Positions 16,941 through 24,743 of a stretch of DNA of 64,000 bases are shown piece after piece. Position 1 is the first letter of the stretch. Each line of letters starts with the position of its first letter. The notes beneath the pieces were generated by a model, which was not told the DNA's origin, made no database searches, and saw nothing but the letters and a program-made list of their open reading frames with translations. Origin of the DNA: JBKEDF01 sp047975325. Its GTDB lineage: Bacteria > Pseudomonadota > Alphaproteobacteria > Rhodobacterales > Rhodobacteraceae. The position numbers and the translations under genes are program-made. The stretch is taken from the NCBI GenBank assembly GCA_047975325.1, contig JBKEDF010000015.1:1-64000 (forward strand). Reading direction: 5' to 3'.

Positions 16941-17264
16941 TCAGGACGCGGCGGGTTCGGTCTTGGACAGGACCTGTGCCACGGTATGGCGCATCATCTT
17001 GACCTTGACGCCCTCGGCAATCTCAACCTCCACAATTCCGTCATCCTGCACCTTGGTCACCTTGCCGATGATCCCGCCCTGCGTCAGGATCTGGTCCCCG
17101 CGCCGCAATGCCTCAACCATGGCTTTGTGTTCCTTCACTTTTTTCTGCTGCGGACGGATCAGCAGGAAATACATGATCACAAAGATCAGGATCAACGGCA
17201 CGAAAGAGGTGAAGGCGGCGGCGCCGCCACCGGCTGCCTGCGCGAAAGCGGGGGTTACGAACAT
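16941..17264 (-). CDS. yajC: Preprotein translocase subunit YajC
   Basis: A small single-span membrane protein (107 residues) that associates with SecDF. The hydrophobic helix FVPLILIFVIMYFLLIRP (about 19-36) is followed by the family signature QQKKVKEHKAMVEAL and the SH3-like GDQILTQGGIIGKVTKV segment. The ATG at 17264 is used rather than 17342, because a predicted promoter and a leader hairpin occupy the upstream stretch. Confidence 0.95.
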   Translation of the reverse strand: MFVTPAFAQAAGGGAAAFTSFVPLILIFVIMYFLLIRPQQKKVKEHKAMVEALRRGDQILTQGGIIGKVTKVQDDGIVEVEIAEGVKVKMMRHTVAQVLSKTEPAAS

Positions 17265-17313
17265 CCATGAACTCCGGTTCGGCGGGGGATTCCCCCGGTT
17301 TTTGTCGGGCGGC

Positions 17314-17342
17314 ACCCTATCCGCGAGCAGGGCCGGGCGCAA
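17314..17342 (-). promoter_or_regulatory. Predicted promoter of yajC-secD-secF
   Basis: On the reverse strand TTGCGC (17342-17337), 17 bases, TAGGGT (17319-17314). The ~45-base leader contains GGGGGA/TCCCCC, a small hairpin ahead of the yajC start. Confidence 0.45.
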
Positions 17343-17385
17343 GCATCACTGCGCGGCGATGCGCAACCCGCCCTGCATCTGTTCA

Positions 17386-17931
17386 CTATCCGAACCGCAG
17401 GGCCTTGGCCAGTCGGGACAGCCGCGCGCGTTTGAGCATCGCAGGCAGGCTGCGGGCCTCACCATCGCGTGCCTCCGCCCGAATGCGCAACGCATCCAGG
17501 GCGGCACCCACACCCTCGGGGTCATGCGACCAGAATTCCCAAAGCAGGCCATCCGGATCACGTCGTTCAACCCCTTCCGCGCGCAACGCAGCGCGGGGAA
17601 AGTCCGCGGCATTCAGCGTGATGATACAATCGGCATTGCCGGCAATCGCCGTTGCAAGGACATGGATATCATTTTCATCCGGCAGGTGCAGTTGCGCCTC
17701 CAGCCCCGGCTGTGGCCCCACCATGGCCTGGGGGAATCGCAGGCGCGTGGCGGCAATTGCCTGCACGGCCTCCCTGCCCTGTTCCGGCCCATGGCGGGCG
17801 CCGGCCCGTTCCCATTCCCCAAGGATCCGCTCCGACCAGAGCGGTGTGAAGGCGCCGGCTTCCGCCACCCCCAGCAGCGCTTCACGCATCACGGTGGGGA
17901 AAAGCACACAGGTGTCCAGAACACATTTCAT
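17386..17931 (-). CDS. PIN-domain protein
   Basis: A 181-residue PIN-fold protein, a family of metal-dependent ribonucleases. It begins MKCVLDTCVLFPTVMRE (first acidic residue), continues with TPLWSERILGEWERA and has DENDIHVLATAIAGNADCIITLN, which supplies the remaining acidic residues. It is longer than VapC toxins (~130 residues), and there is no antitoxin gene beside it. Instead it overlaps the upstream methyltransferase by 4 bases. From memory this PIN/methyltransferase pair is conserved in Rhodobacteraceae, which points to RNA maturation rather than a toxin-antitoxin role; this is inference. Confidence 0.82.
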   Translation of the reverse strand: MKCVLDTCVLFPTVMREALLGVAEAGAFTPLWSERILGEWERAGARHGPEQGREAVQAIAATRLRFPQAMVGPQPGLEAQLHLPDENDIHVLATAIAGNADCIITLNAADFPRAALRAEGVERRDPDGLLWEFWSHDPEGVGAALDALRIRAEARDGEARSLPAMLKRARLSRLAKALRFG

Positions 17932-19136
17932 TCATCAAGCCGAAAGAACAACGCCTTGAGATATCCCGATTCCGCCAGTTGCGGCAGGACCGGATGATCC
18001 GGCCCCGCCTGCCCGCTATGGATGATCTGGCCGCGCCGCCCGCCCCGCCCGATCCCGCGGAAAGATGCATTGCGAAAAGAGATCAGATCAGCGGCATGTG
18101 AACAGGAACACAACACCAGATACCCGCCGGGGGCAACCAGGGGCGCCGCCAGGCGCGCCACCCGTTCATAGGCCCGAAGCCCCGCCTGCAAGGCCGGCTT
18201 GGAGGGGGCAAAGGCCGGCGGATCACAGACCACCAGATCGAAACCTGCACCTTCGGCGCGCAAGGCGTCCAGCACCGCAAAGGCATCGCCCTGCCGCACC
18301 CCGAAACGCGCGGCAAAGCCGGATGCATTTGCCCCTTCCCTTGCCAGGGCAAGTGCAGAGGTGGATCCATCGACGGCCAGCGCATGTTCCGCCCCGCCCG
18401 CCAGCGCCGCAAGGGCAAAGCCGCCGACATGGGAAAACACATCCAGCACCCGCGCGCCACGCGCCAGGCGCGCGGTGAAGGCATGATTGGGGCGCTGGTC
18501 GTAAAACAACCCGGTCTTCTGCCCGCCAATCAGATCCGCCATATAGGTCGCGCCATTCATCGGCACCGGAATGGGGCCTGCAACCTCCCCCATCAGGATG
18601 CCGCTTTCCTCCGGCAACCCTTCCAAGCCCCGTGCCCGGCCCGATCCATTCTTGACGATCGTGCCCGCACCCGTGACCCGCACAAGCGCCGCCGCCAGTG
18701 CCTCAAGATGCAGTTCCGCCCAGGCGGCATTGGGTTGAATGACCACCGTATCACCAAAACGGTCGATAACTACGCCGGGCAGACCATCAGCCTCGGCATG
18801 GACCAGCCGGTAATAGGGTTGATCGAAAAGCCTTTCGCGCAGCGCCTGCGCCCGCGCAATCCGCACCGCAAACCATTGCTCACAGATTTTCGCATCAGGA
18901 TCGCGGTCCAGCATCCGCGCGATAATCCGTGAATTGGGGTTGACCGTCACCAGCCCCAGAATACGGCGTTCGGCATCTTCCAGAATGGCCAGCGCCCCCG
19001 GCGCCATCGCCCTGGTGCGCCTGTCAGTCACCAATTCATCGGAATAGACCCAGGGAAAGCCGTGGCGGATCGCCTGAGGCTTCGCCTTGGGCCGCAGGCG
19101 CACGGTCGGGGGGCGGGAGGAAACGGGACTGTTCAT
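17928..19136 (-). CDS. RlmI-like SAM-dependent RNA methyltransferase
   Basis: A class I methyltransferase of 402 residues resembling the 23S rRNA m5C methyltransferase RlmI. An N-terminal PUA-like region (KPQAIRHGFPWVYSDEL, residues about 17-85) precedes the Rossmann domain with GQKTGLFYDQRPNHAF, VLDVFSHVGGFALAAL (SAM binding) and the FDLVVCDPPAFAPSK active-site motif. LVLCSCSHAADL near the C terminus carries the second conserved cysteine. Its stop overlaps the PIN gene start (ATGA type, 4 bases), implying translational coupling. Confidence 0.88.
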   Translation of the reverse strand: MNSPVSSRPPTVRLRPKAKPQAIRHGFPWVYSDELVTDRRTRAMAPGALAILEDAERRILGLVTVNPNSRIIARMLDRDPDAKICEQWFAVRIARAQALRERLFDQPYYRLVHAEADGLPGVVIDRFGDTVVIQPNAAWAELHLEALAAALVRVTGAGTIVKNGSGRARGLEGLPEESGILMGEVAGPIPVPMNGATYMADLIGGQKTGLFYDQRPNHAFTARLARGARVLDVFSHVGGFALAALAGGAEHALAVDGSTSALALAREGANASGFAARFGVRQGDAFAVLDALRAEGAGFDLVVCDPPAFAPSKPALQAGLRAYERVARLAAPLVAPGGYLVLCSCSHAADLISFRNASFRGIGRGGRRGQIIHSGQAGPDHPVLPQLAESGYLKALFFRLDE

Positions 19137-19181
19137 GCCTTCCCTTACCGCGTTCCTGCCGGGCGGAAAAGCGGTGCATCG

Positions 19182-20630
19182 TCAGTCGCGCCAGAACCGC
19201 GCGAGGAAAAGGACATAGACGCTCAACAACTCCAGCCGCCCGACCAGCATCCCGAATATCATGATCCAGCGGGAAACCGCGGGGAAGCCATCCACAGAAC
19301 CTGTCGGGCCGACCTCGGTGCCGAAAACCGGACCGATATTGGCCACTGCCGTCCAGGCGGCACTGAAGGCCGTGCGGGTTTCAAGCCCCGTAAGCGCCAG
19401 CGCCACCGAAAGCAGACCGAATGTCAGGATGAAGAGGGTAAAGAATACGATCACCGAATCGATGACATCCTGTCCAATCCGCCGTCCTTCCAGCCGCGGT
19501 TCGATCATCGCCGACGGGCTATGAAGCCGCCGCACCTGCACCTTCACCGCCTCAAACAGTACCAGGTAACGAAACACCTTCACCGAACACCCCGTTGATG
19601 AAGTGCAACCACCGATCAGCCCGACAACGATCAGGATGACAAAAGGAAACGGCCCCCATGCCGTAAGGTTAACCGACGAATAACCGGTACCCGAAAAGGT
19701 ACTGACCACATTGAAGGCGGTTTCGCGCAGCGTCACCCAGAAAGGCGCTTCGCGGTCATAGACCTCATAGGCGACAATCGCGAGAACCGCATAGAGGTTC
19801 CAGCGCAGATAGGCCCGCATCTGCACATCCTGCCAGATCGGCCTGAACGCACCCTGCATCATCTGGATAAATCGGATAAAGGGTAACGAACCGAGGATCA
19901 TGAACAGGACCGAAACATATTCAAGCGGCCCGGCATATTTGCCAAAGGACGCATCCGAAGAGGAAAACCCCCCCGTTGAAACCGTGGTCAGCGCATGGAC
20001 CACCGCGTCATATCCGCTCATGCCAAGCGCGAAATAGGCCACGGTACAGGCAAGCGTCAGCGTGATATAGATCAGGATCAGCGCGGCAGAAATATCGAAG
20101 GCCCGGGGCAGGATCTTGCCCAGCGTGTCAAACCCTTCGGAGCGGAAAAACTGCATGCCGCCGACTTTCATCACGGGCAGGAAGATCATCGCCACGATGA
20201 CAATCCCCAATCCACCAAGCCATTGCAGGATACCGCGCCACAGATTGACCCCCGGGGGCAGGTCATCAAGCCCCGTGAAAACCGTTGTGCCGGTGGTTGT
20301 CATGCCCGACATCGCCTCAAAGACGGCATTTGTGAAACTGGCATCCGGTTCGCCAAACATGAAGGGCACCGCCCCAAACACCGGCAGCGCGATCCAGGTA
20401 ACCGTTGTCAGCACAAAGCTCTGCCGGATCGTCAGGCCAATCCCCCTGCCATTGGCACAGGCCAGGGTCAACAACAGCCCGACCAGCACCGTCACGATCC
20501 CCGCTTCGAGAAAGGCCATCCAGTTCTCATCACCTGCGGCGTAATCAAGCAGGAGTGGAAAAGCCATCATCACCCCCAGCGCCGCCAGCAGGAGGCCGAT
20601 CACATATCCGACTGGTCGCAGGTCGATCAT
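19182..20630 (-). CDS. trkH: TrkH-family potassium transporter
   Basis: A membrane K+ uptake protein of the TrkH/KtrB superfamily, 482 residues, about ten to twelve membrane segments. The repeated pore-loop/filter regions are visible: MSGMTTTGTTVFTGLDDLPPGVNLWRG, TTVSTGGFSSSDASFG, NVVSTFSGTGYSSVNLT and AVANIGPVFGTEVGPTGS, each carrying the selectivity glycine. MIDLRPVGYVIG at 20630 is the start; an upstream in-frame ATG would add an unrelated basic segment. The partner TrkA is not in the window. Confidence 0.93.
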   Translation of the reverse strand: MIDLRPVGYVIGLLLAALGVMMAFPLLLDYAAGDENWMAFLEAGIVTVLVGLLLTLACANGRGIGLTIRQSFVLTTVTWIALPVFGAVPFMFGEPDASFTNAVFEAMSGMTTTGTTVFTGLDDLPPGVNLWRGILQWLGGLGIVIVAMIFLPVMKVGGMQFFRSEGFDTLGKILPRAFDISAALILIYITLTLACTVAYFALGMSGYDAVVHALTTVSTGGFSSSDASFGKYAGPLEYVSVLFMILGSLPFIRFIQMMQGAFRPIWQDVQMRAYLRWNLYAVLAIVAYEVYDREAPFWVTLRETAFNVVSTFSGTGYSSVNLTAWGPFPFVILIVVGLIGGCTSSTGCSVKVFRYLVLFEAVKVQVRRLHSPSAMIEPRLEGRRIGQDVIDSVIVFFTLFILTFGLLSVALALTGLETRTAFSAAWTAVANIGPVFGTEVGPTGSVDGFPAVSRWIMIFGMLVGRLELLSVYVLFLARFWRD

Positions 20631-20820
20631 GGCGCGAGGCTTGGCTGCATGGCCCGTCGCTGTCAAGTCTTGGCGATGTTCCTCGCGCAGTGTGTCCACC
20701 GACTGTGACCCGGGACCGCCTATCAGCACTGCGACGAAATCCTCCCCGGGCTTGCACCCTTCCGGGACAACCGCGTTTCAGACCCTGCCACATGATTTCC
20801 GATGACCACGATCCTGTCCA

Positions 20821-21957
20821 TCACGGATCGGCATGATCAAGAAAATCCAGGACGGAACGCGCCGCGCGCCGGCCCGGCGCCTCCCCCCCTTTTCCCAGAC
20901 GTTTCATGGTCAGTGCCATCGCATCGCGCTGTACCACGGCGGCTTGCGGCTCCAGCAGCGTCAAAAGTGCGGGCGCAATCCGTTCCGCCGTGCAATCCCG
21001 GCCCAGAAATTCCGGTATGGTACTAGTTTCCGAAACGAGATTGACCAATGTTACCGTATCGATCCGTGCCATGCGCTGCATTAGCCACATGGTCAGGGGA
21101 TTCATCCGATACCCCACCACCATCGCACAATCATTGGCGGCCAGTTCCAATGACACCGTGCCCGAAGCCGCCAGCGCAACATCAGCCGCTGCAAAGGCAC
21201 CACGCTTGCGGGCCGGATCGGTAATGATATCGGGCCGGATCGGCCAGCTTGCGCTGCATTCGGCAACCAGACCGGCCACCCCATCCACCGTCGGCAGGGC
21301 TACCCGCGCCAGCGGATGGGCCTCTTTCACCCGGGCCAGCACCTGACCAATGACCGGTGCCATTCGCTGAACCTCCCCCCGGCGCGAACCCGGCAGGGTC
21401 AGGACCAGCGGGCCCTCCCCCGCGAAGGCCGCGCGTTCCCCGGCACTGGCCAGTTGTTCGGCCACGACCGGATGGCCCACGAAATCGCAACTCATCCCGG
21501 CTGCCGTCATGTAAGGGGGCTCAAAGGGCAAAAGCGCCAGGACATGATCGACAACTTCGGCCATCCGTGCCGCACGGCCCGGGCGCCAGGCCCAGACGGA
21601 AGGCGCAACATAATGGATGATTGGCAGATCCGGCCGCCGCGCCTTCACGATCCGCGCCACGCGCAGGCAGAAATCCGGACTGTCGATCGTGATCAGTGCC
21701 CTCGCACCGGAGGCCAGAACATCCTCCGCCGCCTGACGGATCCGGGCCCTGAGATCAAAATAGCGGGGCAGGATTTCCGCCAGCCCCATGACCGAAAGCG
21801 CCTCCATCGGAAAAAGGCTGCCCATGCCCTGCCTCTGCATGGCCGCACCGGCAATCCCCTGAAAGATGAGATCCCCGTGAAGGTCCCGCAACCCTGCCAT
21901 GAGGGCCGCACCCAGCCGATCGCCCGAAGCCTCTCCCGCGATCAGGTAAAGCTTCAC
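20821..21957 (-). CDS. lpxB: Lipid-A-disaccharide synthase
   Basis: A peripheral membrane glycosyltransferase (GT19) joining UDP-diacylglucosamine and lipid X. It is 378 residues. The N-terminal LIAGEASGDRLGAALMAGL motif, FQGIAGAAM, the SPDFCLRVARIVKARRPDLPIIHYVAPSVWAWRPGRA region and the C-terminal VVGYRMNPLTMWLMQRM are characteristic. It is the last gene of the lipid A cluster and overlaps lpxI by 4 bases. Confidence 0.97.
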   Translation of the reverse strand: MKLYLIAGEASGDRLGAALMAGLRDLHGDLIFQGIAGAAMQRQGMGSLFPMEALSVMGLAEILPRYFDLRARIRQAAEDVLASGARALITIDSPDFCLRVARIVKARRPDLPIIHYVAPSVWAWRPGRAARMAEVVDHVLALLPFEPPYMTAAGMSCDFVGHPVVAEQLASAGERAAFAGEGPLVLTLPGSRRGEVQRMAPVIGQVLARVKEAHPLARVALPTVDGVAGLVAECSASWPIRPDIITDPARKRGAFAAADVALAASGTVSLELAANDCAMVVGYRMNPLTMWLMQRMARIDTVTLVNLVSETSTIPEFLGRDCTAERIAPALLTLLEPQAAVVQRDAMALTMKRLGKGGEAPGRRAARSVLDFLDHADP

Positions 21958-22763
21958 GCCCGCGCCCAGAGGAAGATCCCCTGCGCCTCTGCCTGCCGGG
22001 TCATTTCAGGCAGATCCAGCGTAATGACCCCGCCCGCCTGCCAGACAATCCCGCCAAGGCCCGCATCCGCCACACGATTAACCGTTTCGGGCCCAAGCGT
22101 CGGCAAATCGATACGACGGTCCTGCCCCGGTTTCGGTGCCTTGTAGAACAATCCCCGTCCCCGGCTGGCATCGGGACGCAGCGCCAGCGGGATGGTCGCG
22201 GCAAGCCGCAACATCGCATCGGTACCGGGCAAGGCCTCCACCGCAAGGCAAAGCCCCTGCTGCACCACAGTGCCCTGTCCGACATCGACCGCGCCAAGGG
22301 CCGCGACAATGGCAGCGGCACGTTCCGCATCGGCCCGGTCCTGTTCCCCCGGTGCGCCGCAGATCACACCTTCGCCGGGAACCAGCGCAGGGGCAATCTG
22401 ATCAACCCCCAGAATGGCAAATCCCGCCTCTTCGAAAATTGCGATCACCTCACGCAGCGTCGCATCATCGCCCCCGCGCATTGCCATCATCAGACGTGGA
22501 ACCATCTGCGCCGTGCGCGGGTCGAAAAGCGCGGGGTCCAGACGCGGACGTTGCACCGCGCCGGCAAAACAGACCGCTGTCACGCCCTGATCATGAAGAT
22601 GCTCCAGAAAGGGCACCAGACGTTCCACCCGGAATTTCAGATCCACGGCAATCCCGCGCGGCGCATGGCCCTCCAGCGCGGCAATGAACGGCTTGTCGCG
22701 CAGGACGGCAACGATCTGGGTCGGCAAGGCCCCGGCCCCGGCGATAAGTGCAGTCTTGGTCAT
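21954..22763 (-). CDS. lpxI: UDP-2,3-diacylglucosamine diphosphatase LpxI
   Basis: The alphaproteobacterial alternative to LpxH: it hydrolyses UDP-2,3-diacylglucosamine to lipid X. It is 269 residues (DUF1009 family). Features are the N-terminal ALIAGAGALPTQIV, LVPFLEHLHDQGVTAVCFAG, the central GVDQIAPALVPGEGVICG and the C-terminal TLGPETVNRVADAGLGGIVWQAG. Overlaps both lpxA and lpxB by 4 bases, so it is part of a coupled operon. It supplies the substrate for LpxB. Confidence 0.95.
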   Translation of the reverse strand: MTKTALIAGAGALPTQIVAVLRDKPFIAALEGHAPRGIAVDLKFRVERLVPFLEHLHDQGVTAVCFAGAVQRPRLDPALFDPRTAQMVPRLMMAMRGGDDATLREVIAIFEEAGFAILGVDQIAPALVPGEGVICGAPGEQDRADAERAAAIVAALGAVDVGQGTVVQQGLCLAVEALPGTDAMLRLAATIPLALRPDASRGRGLFYKAPKPGQDRRIDLPTLGPETVNRVADAGLGGIVWQAGGVITLDLPEMTRQAEAQGIFLWARA

Positions 22764-23545
22764 TTCGGCGTCAGAAAACTTCTGTCACTGGCAGAAAGGA
22801 TAAAATCGGTCATTTCACGGACATGGATGCTGTCAAACTCCTCGGCCAGGCGGCGGGTTCGGTCCAGAAAGGTACCTTCCCCCTGCGCCAGCATCTGATA
22901 GGCCGCACGCAGGGCAGTAATCTCCGACCGGCCCACCCCGCGCCGTTTCAGCCCCACGAGGTTCAACCCATCCAGATCGCCGCGAGGTCCCTGTACCAGC
23001 CCATGCGGCAGAACATCATTCGTCACCATGGTCACCGCCCCGATGATCGCGCCTCGGCCCACGCGCACCCATTGGTGCACGCCCGAAAGCCCCCCCACGA
23101 TCACATCATCGCCGATCTGGCAGTGACCCGCAATGGCCGCCTGATTGGCCAGGATCACCCGGTTGCCAAGCATCGCGTCATGACCGACATGGGAACCGGT
23201 CATGAACAGGCAATCGTCACCGACTTTCGTGACCCCGCCGCCACCTTCCGTCCCGGTATTGAGCGTTGCCCCTTCGCGGATCCGGCAGTGTGCACCGACG
23301 ATCAGCCGCGTCCGTTCCCCCTTGTATTTCAGATCCTGCGGCACCTCGCCCACACAGGCAAAGGGCCAGATCACCGTACCTTCCCCCACATCCGTCCATC
23401 CGGTGATAACGGCATGGGATTTCACCACGACATTCTCGGCCAACCTCACTTCCGGCCCGATCACGCAAAACGGGCCAATATCGCAACCCGCGCCGATTTC
23501 CGCGCCAGATTCAACAATGGCAGAGGGATGTATCCGCGCCGTCAT
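22760..23545 (-). CDS. lpxA: UDP-N-acetylglucosamine acyltransferase
   Basis: The first enzyme of lipid A synthesis, a 261-residue left-handed beta-helix trimer. Hexapeptide repeats run through residues about 1-185 (IHPSAIVESGAEIGAGCDIGPFCVIG at the start). The catalytic histidine lies in LFMTGSHVGHDAMLGN and the C-terminal helical domain follows. It overlaps fabZ and lpxI by 4 bases each. lpxD, often between skp and fabZ, is missing here and must be elsewhere. Confidence 0.97.
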   Translation of the reverse strand: MTARIHPSAIVESGAEIGAGCDIGPFCVIGPEVRLAENVVVKSHAVITGWTDVGEGTVIWPFACVGEVPQDLKYKGERTRLIVGAHCRIREGATLNTGTEGGGGVTKVGDDCLFMTGSHVGHDAMLGNRVILANQAAIAGHCQIGDDVIVGGLSGVHQWVRVGRGAIIGAVTMVTNDVLPHGLVQGPRGDLDGLNLVGLKRRGVGRSEITALRAAYQMLAQGEGTFLDRTRRLAEEFDSIHVREMTDFILSASDRSFLTPK

Positions 23546-23997
23546 GCCCTGGGCAGGTCCATCATCGCGGTAAATTCCGCCTCTGCCGCCAATTCGCCCT
23601 CAACCATTGCCCTGCCGCTGAATTTCCAGACCTTTCCGCCACCGCGCTTTACCGAAACATGCAGTTCCAGAACATCGCCCGGCACCACCATGCGGCGGAA
23701 TTTCACCGCATCCAACCCCATGAAATAGACCAGCAAATTCTTGTCGGCGAGGTCAAGAGACACCCCCACGAGCACCCCCGAGGTCTGCGCAAGCGCCTCG
23801 ACGATCTGCACACCGGGAAAAACCGGCTTGCCCGGGAAATGTCCCTGAAATTGTGGCTCGTTGAAGGTGACATTCTTGATACCGACGGCGGAGCTGTTGG
23901 GAACGATATCACGAACCTTGTCGATCAGCAGGAACGGATAGCGATGCGGCAATATTCGCTGGATCAGCGACAGATCCGCCGTGGTTGGGGTTGTCAT
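23542..23997 (-). CDS. fabZ: 3-hydroxyacyl-ACP dehydratase FabZ
   Basis: A hot-dog-fold dehydratase of fatty-acid synthesis, 151 residues. The catalytic histidine is in ILPHRYPFLLIDKV and the glutamate in FPGKPVFPGVQIVEALAQTSG. It competes with LpxA for 3-hydroxyacyl-ACP, which explains its place in the lipid A operon. It lies 101 bases after the skp stop. Confidence 0.97.
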   Translation of the reverse strand: MTTPTTADLSLIQRILPHRYPFLLIDKVRDIVPNSSAVGIKNVTFNEPQFQGHFPGKPVFPGVQIVEALAQTSGVLVGVSLDLADKNLLVYFMGLDAVKFRRMVVPGDVLELHVSVKRGGGKVWKFSGRAMVEGELAAEAEFTAMMDLPRA

Positions 23998-24098
23998 GCG
24001 GGGCCTCCCTGTCTGGCCTGGCGGGCGCTGCCCGATCTTCCGGTTTCGGTTTCCTGAGTAACAACTCGCCGGGATGGCGACAAGGCGCTCCCACCTTA

Positions 24099-24743
24099 TC
24101 AGGGCTGTCCCGGGGCGCGGTCCTCCTGTGACTGCGGGGCGGGATTGGATCCGGGATCCTCCGGTGCTGGGCCAGTCAGGTTTTCATTGACCCGCGCAAT
24201 GGCCTCTGCGGTAATGTCGATCCGATCCAGGCTCATGACCACCATGGAACGGTCCAGGACCGCGACCGCGCCTTTTTCGCGCATCAATTCAACCACGATC
24301 GGCACGGCACGTTCGAAAAACTGCTGCTGATGCATATCGCGCTGCCTTGCGATATCCGTGCCCTTGGCATCCTGGGCCGCGCGAATTTCTTCGACCTTCC
24401 GGTCAAAAGCCTCGGCCAGGGCACGAAATTCCTCTGCAGGCAGGTCGGCGCGTTTTTCGGTCAGGCTACGTTCTTCTGCCTCCAGCGCCTCCTCGATCCG
24501 GCGATTTTCTGATTTGAGTTCGGCAGAGCGCGCTTCCAGCAGGCGCAGGGATTCCTGGCCAAAATCGGAGTTTTCAAAAAGCACCTGCTGATCGACGACG
24601 ACCACGCCACCCTGCATGATGACCGGGTCGGACCACGGTACGGTCAAGGATGATCCCGGGTCTTGTGCACGGGGGCCTGTCGGAAACAGGGCCAGCCCCC
24701 CCGCGATCAGGAGCGCAAGGGAACGGCCCTGGAGAAGTGACAT
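24099..24743 (-). CDS. OmpH/Skp-family periplasmic chaperone
   Basis: A 214-residue exported protein: signal peptide MSLLQGRSLALLIAGGLALF...RAQ, then a short beta segment (VVVDQQVLFENSDFG) and long coiled-coil helices (about 70-150, rich in Glu/Arg: LKSENRRIEEALEAEERSLTEKR), the Skp tentacle architecture. It would hold unfolded outer-membrane proteins for BamA. The start codon overlaps the bamA stop (TGATG), so translation is coupled. Confidence 0.9.
   Translation of the reverse strand: MSLLQGRSLALLIAGGLALFPTGPRAQDPGSSLTVPWSDPVIMQGGVVVVDQQVLFENSDFGQESLRLLEARSAELKSENRRIEEALEAEERSLTEKRADLPAEEFRALAEAFDRKVEEIRAAQDAKGTDIARQRDMHQQQFFERAVPIVVELMREKGAVAVLDRSMVVMSLDRIDITAEAIARVNENLTGPAPEDPGSNPAPQSQEDRAPGQP

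Noticed and set aside
17386..17931. VapC toxin of a toxin-antitoxin pair
   Set aside because: The protein is longer than VapC, no antitoxin gene is adjacent, and it is coupled to an RNA methyltransferase gene.
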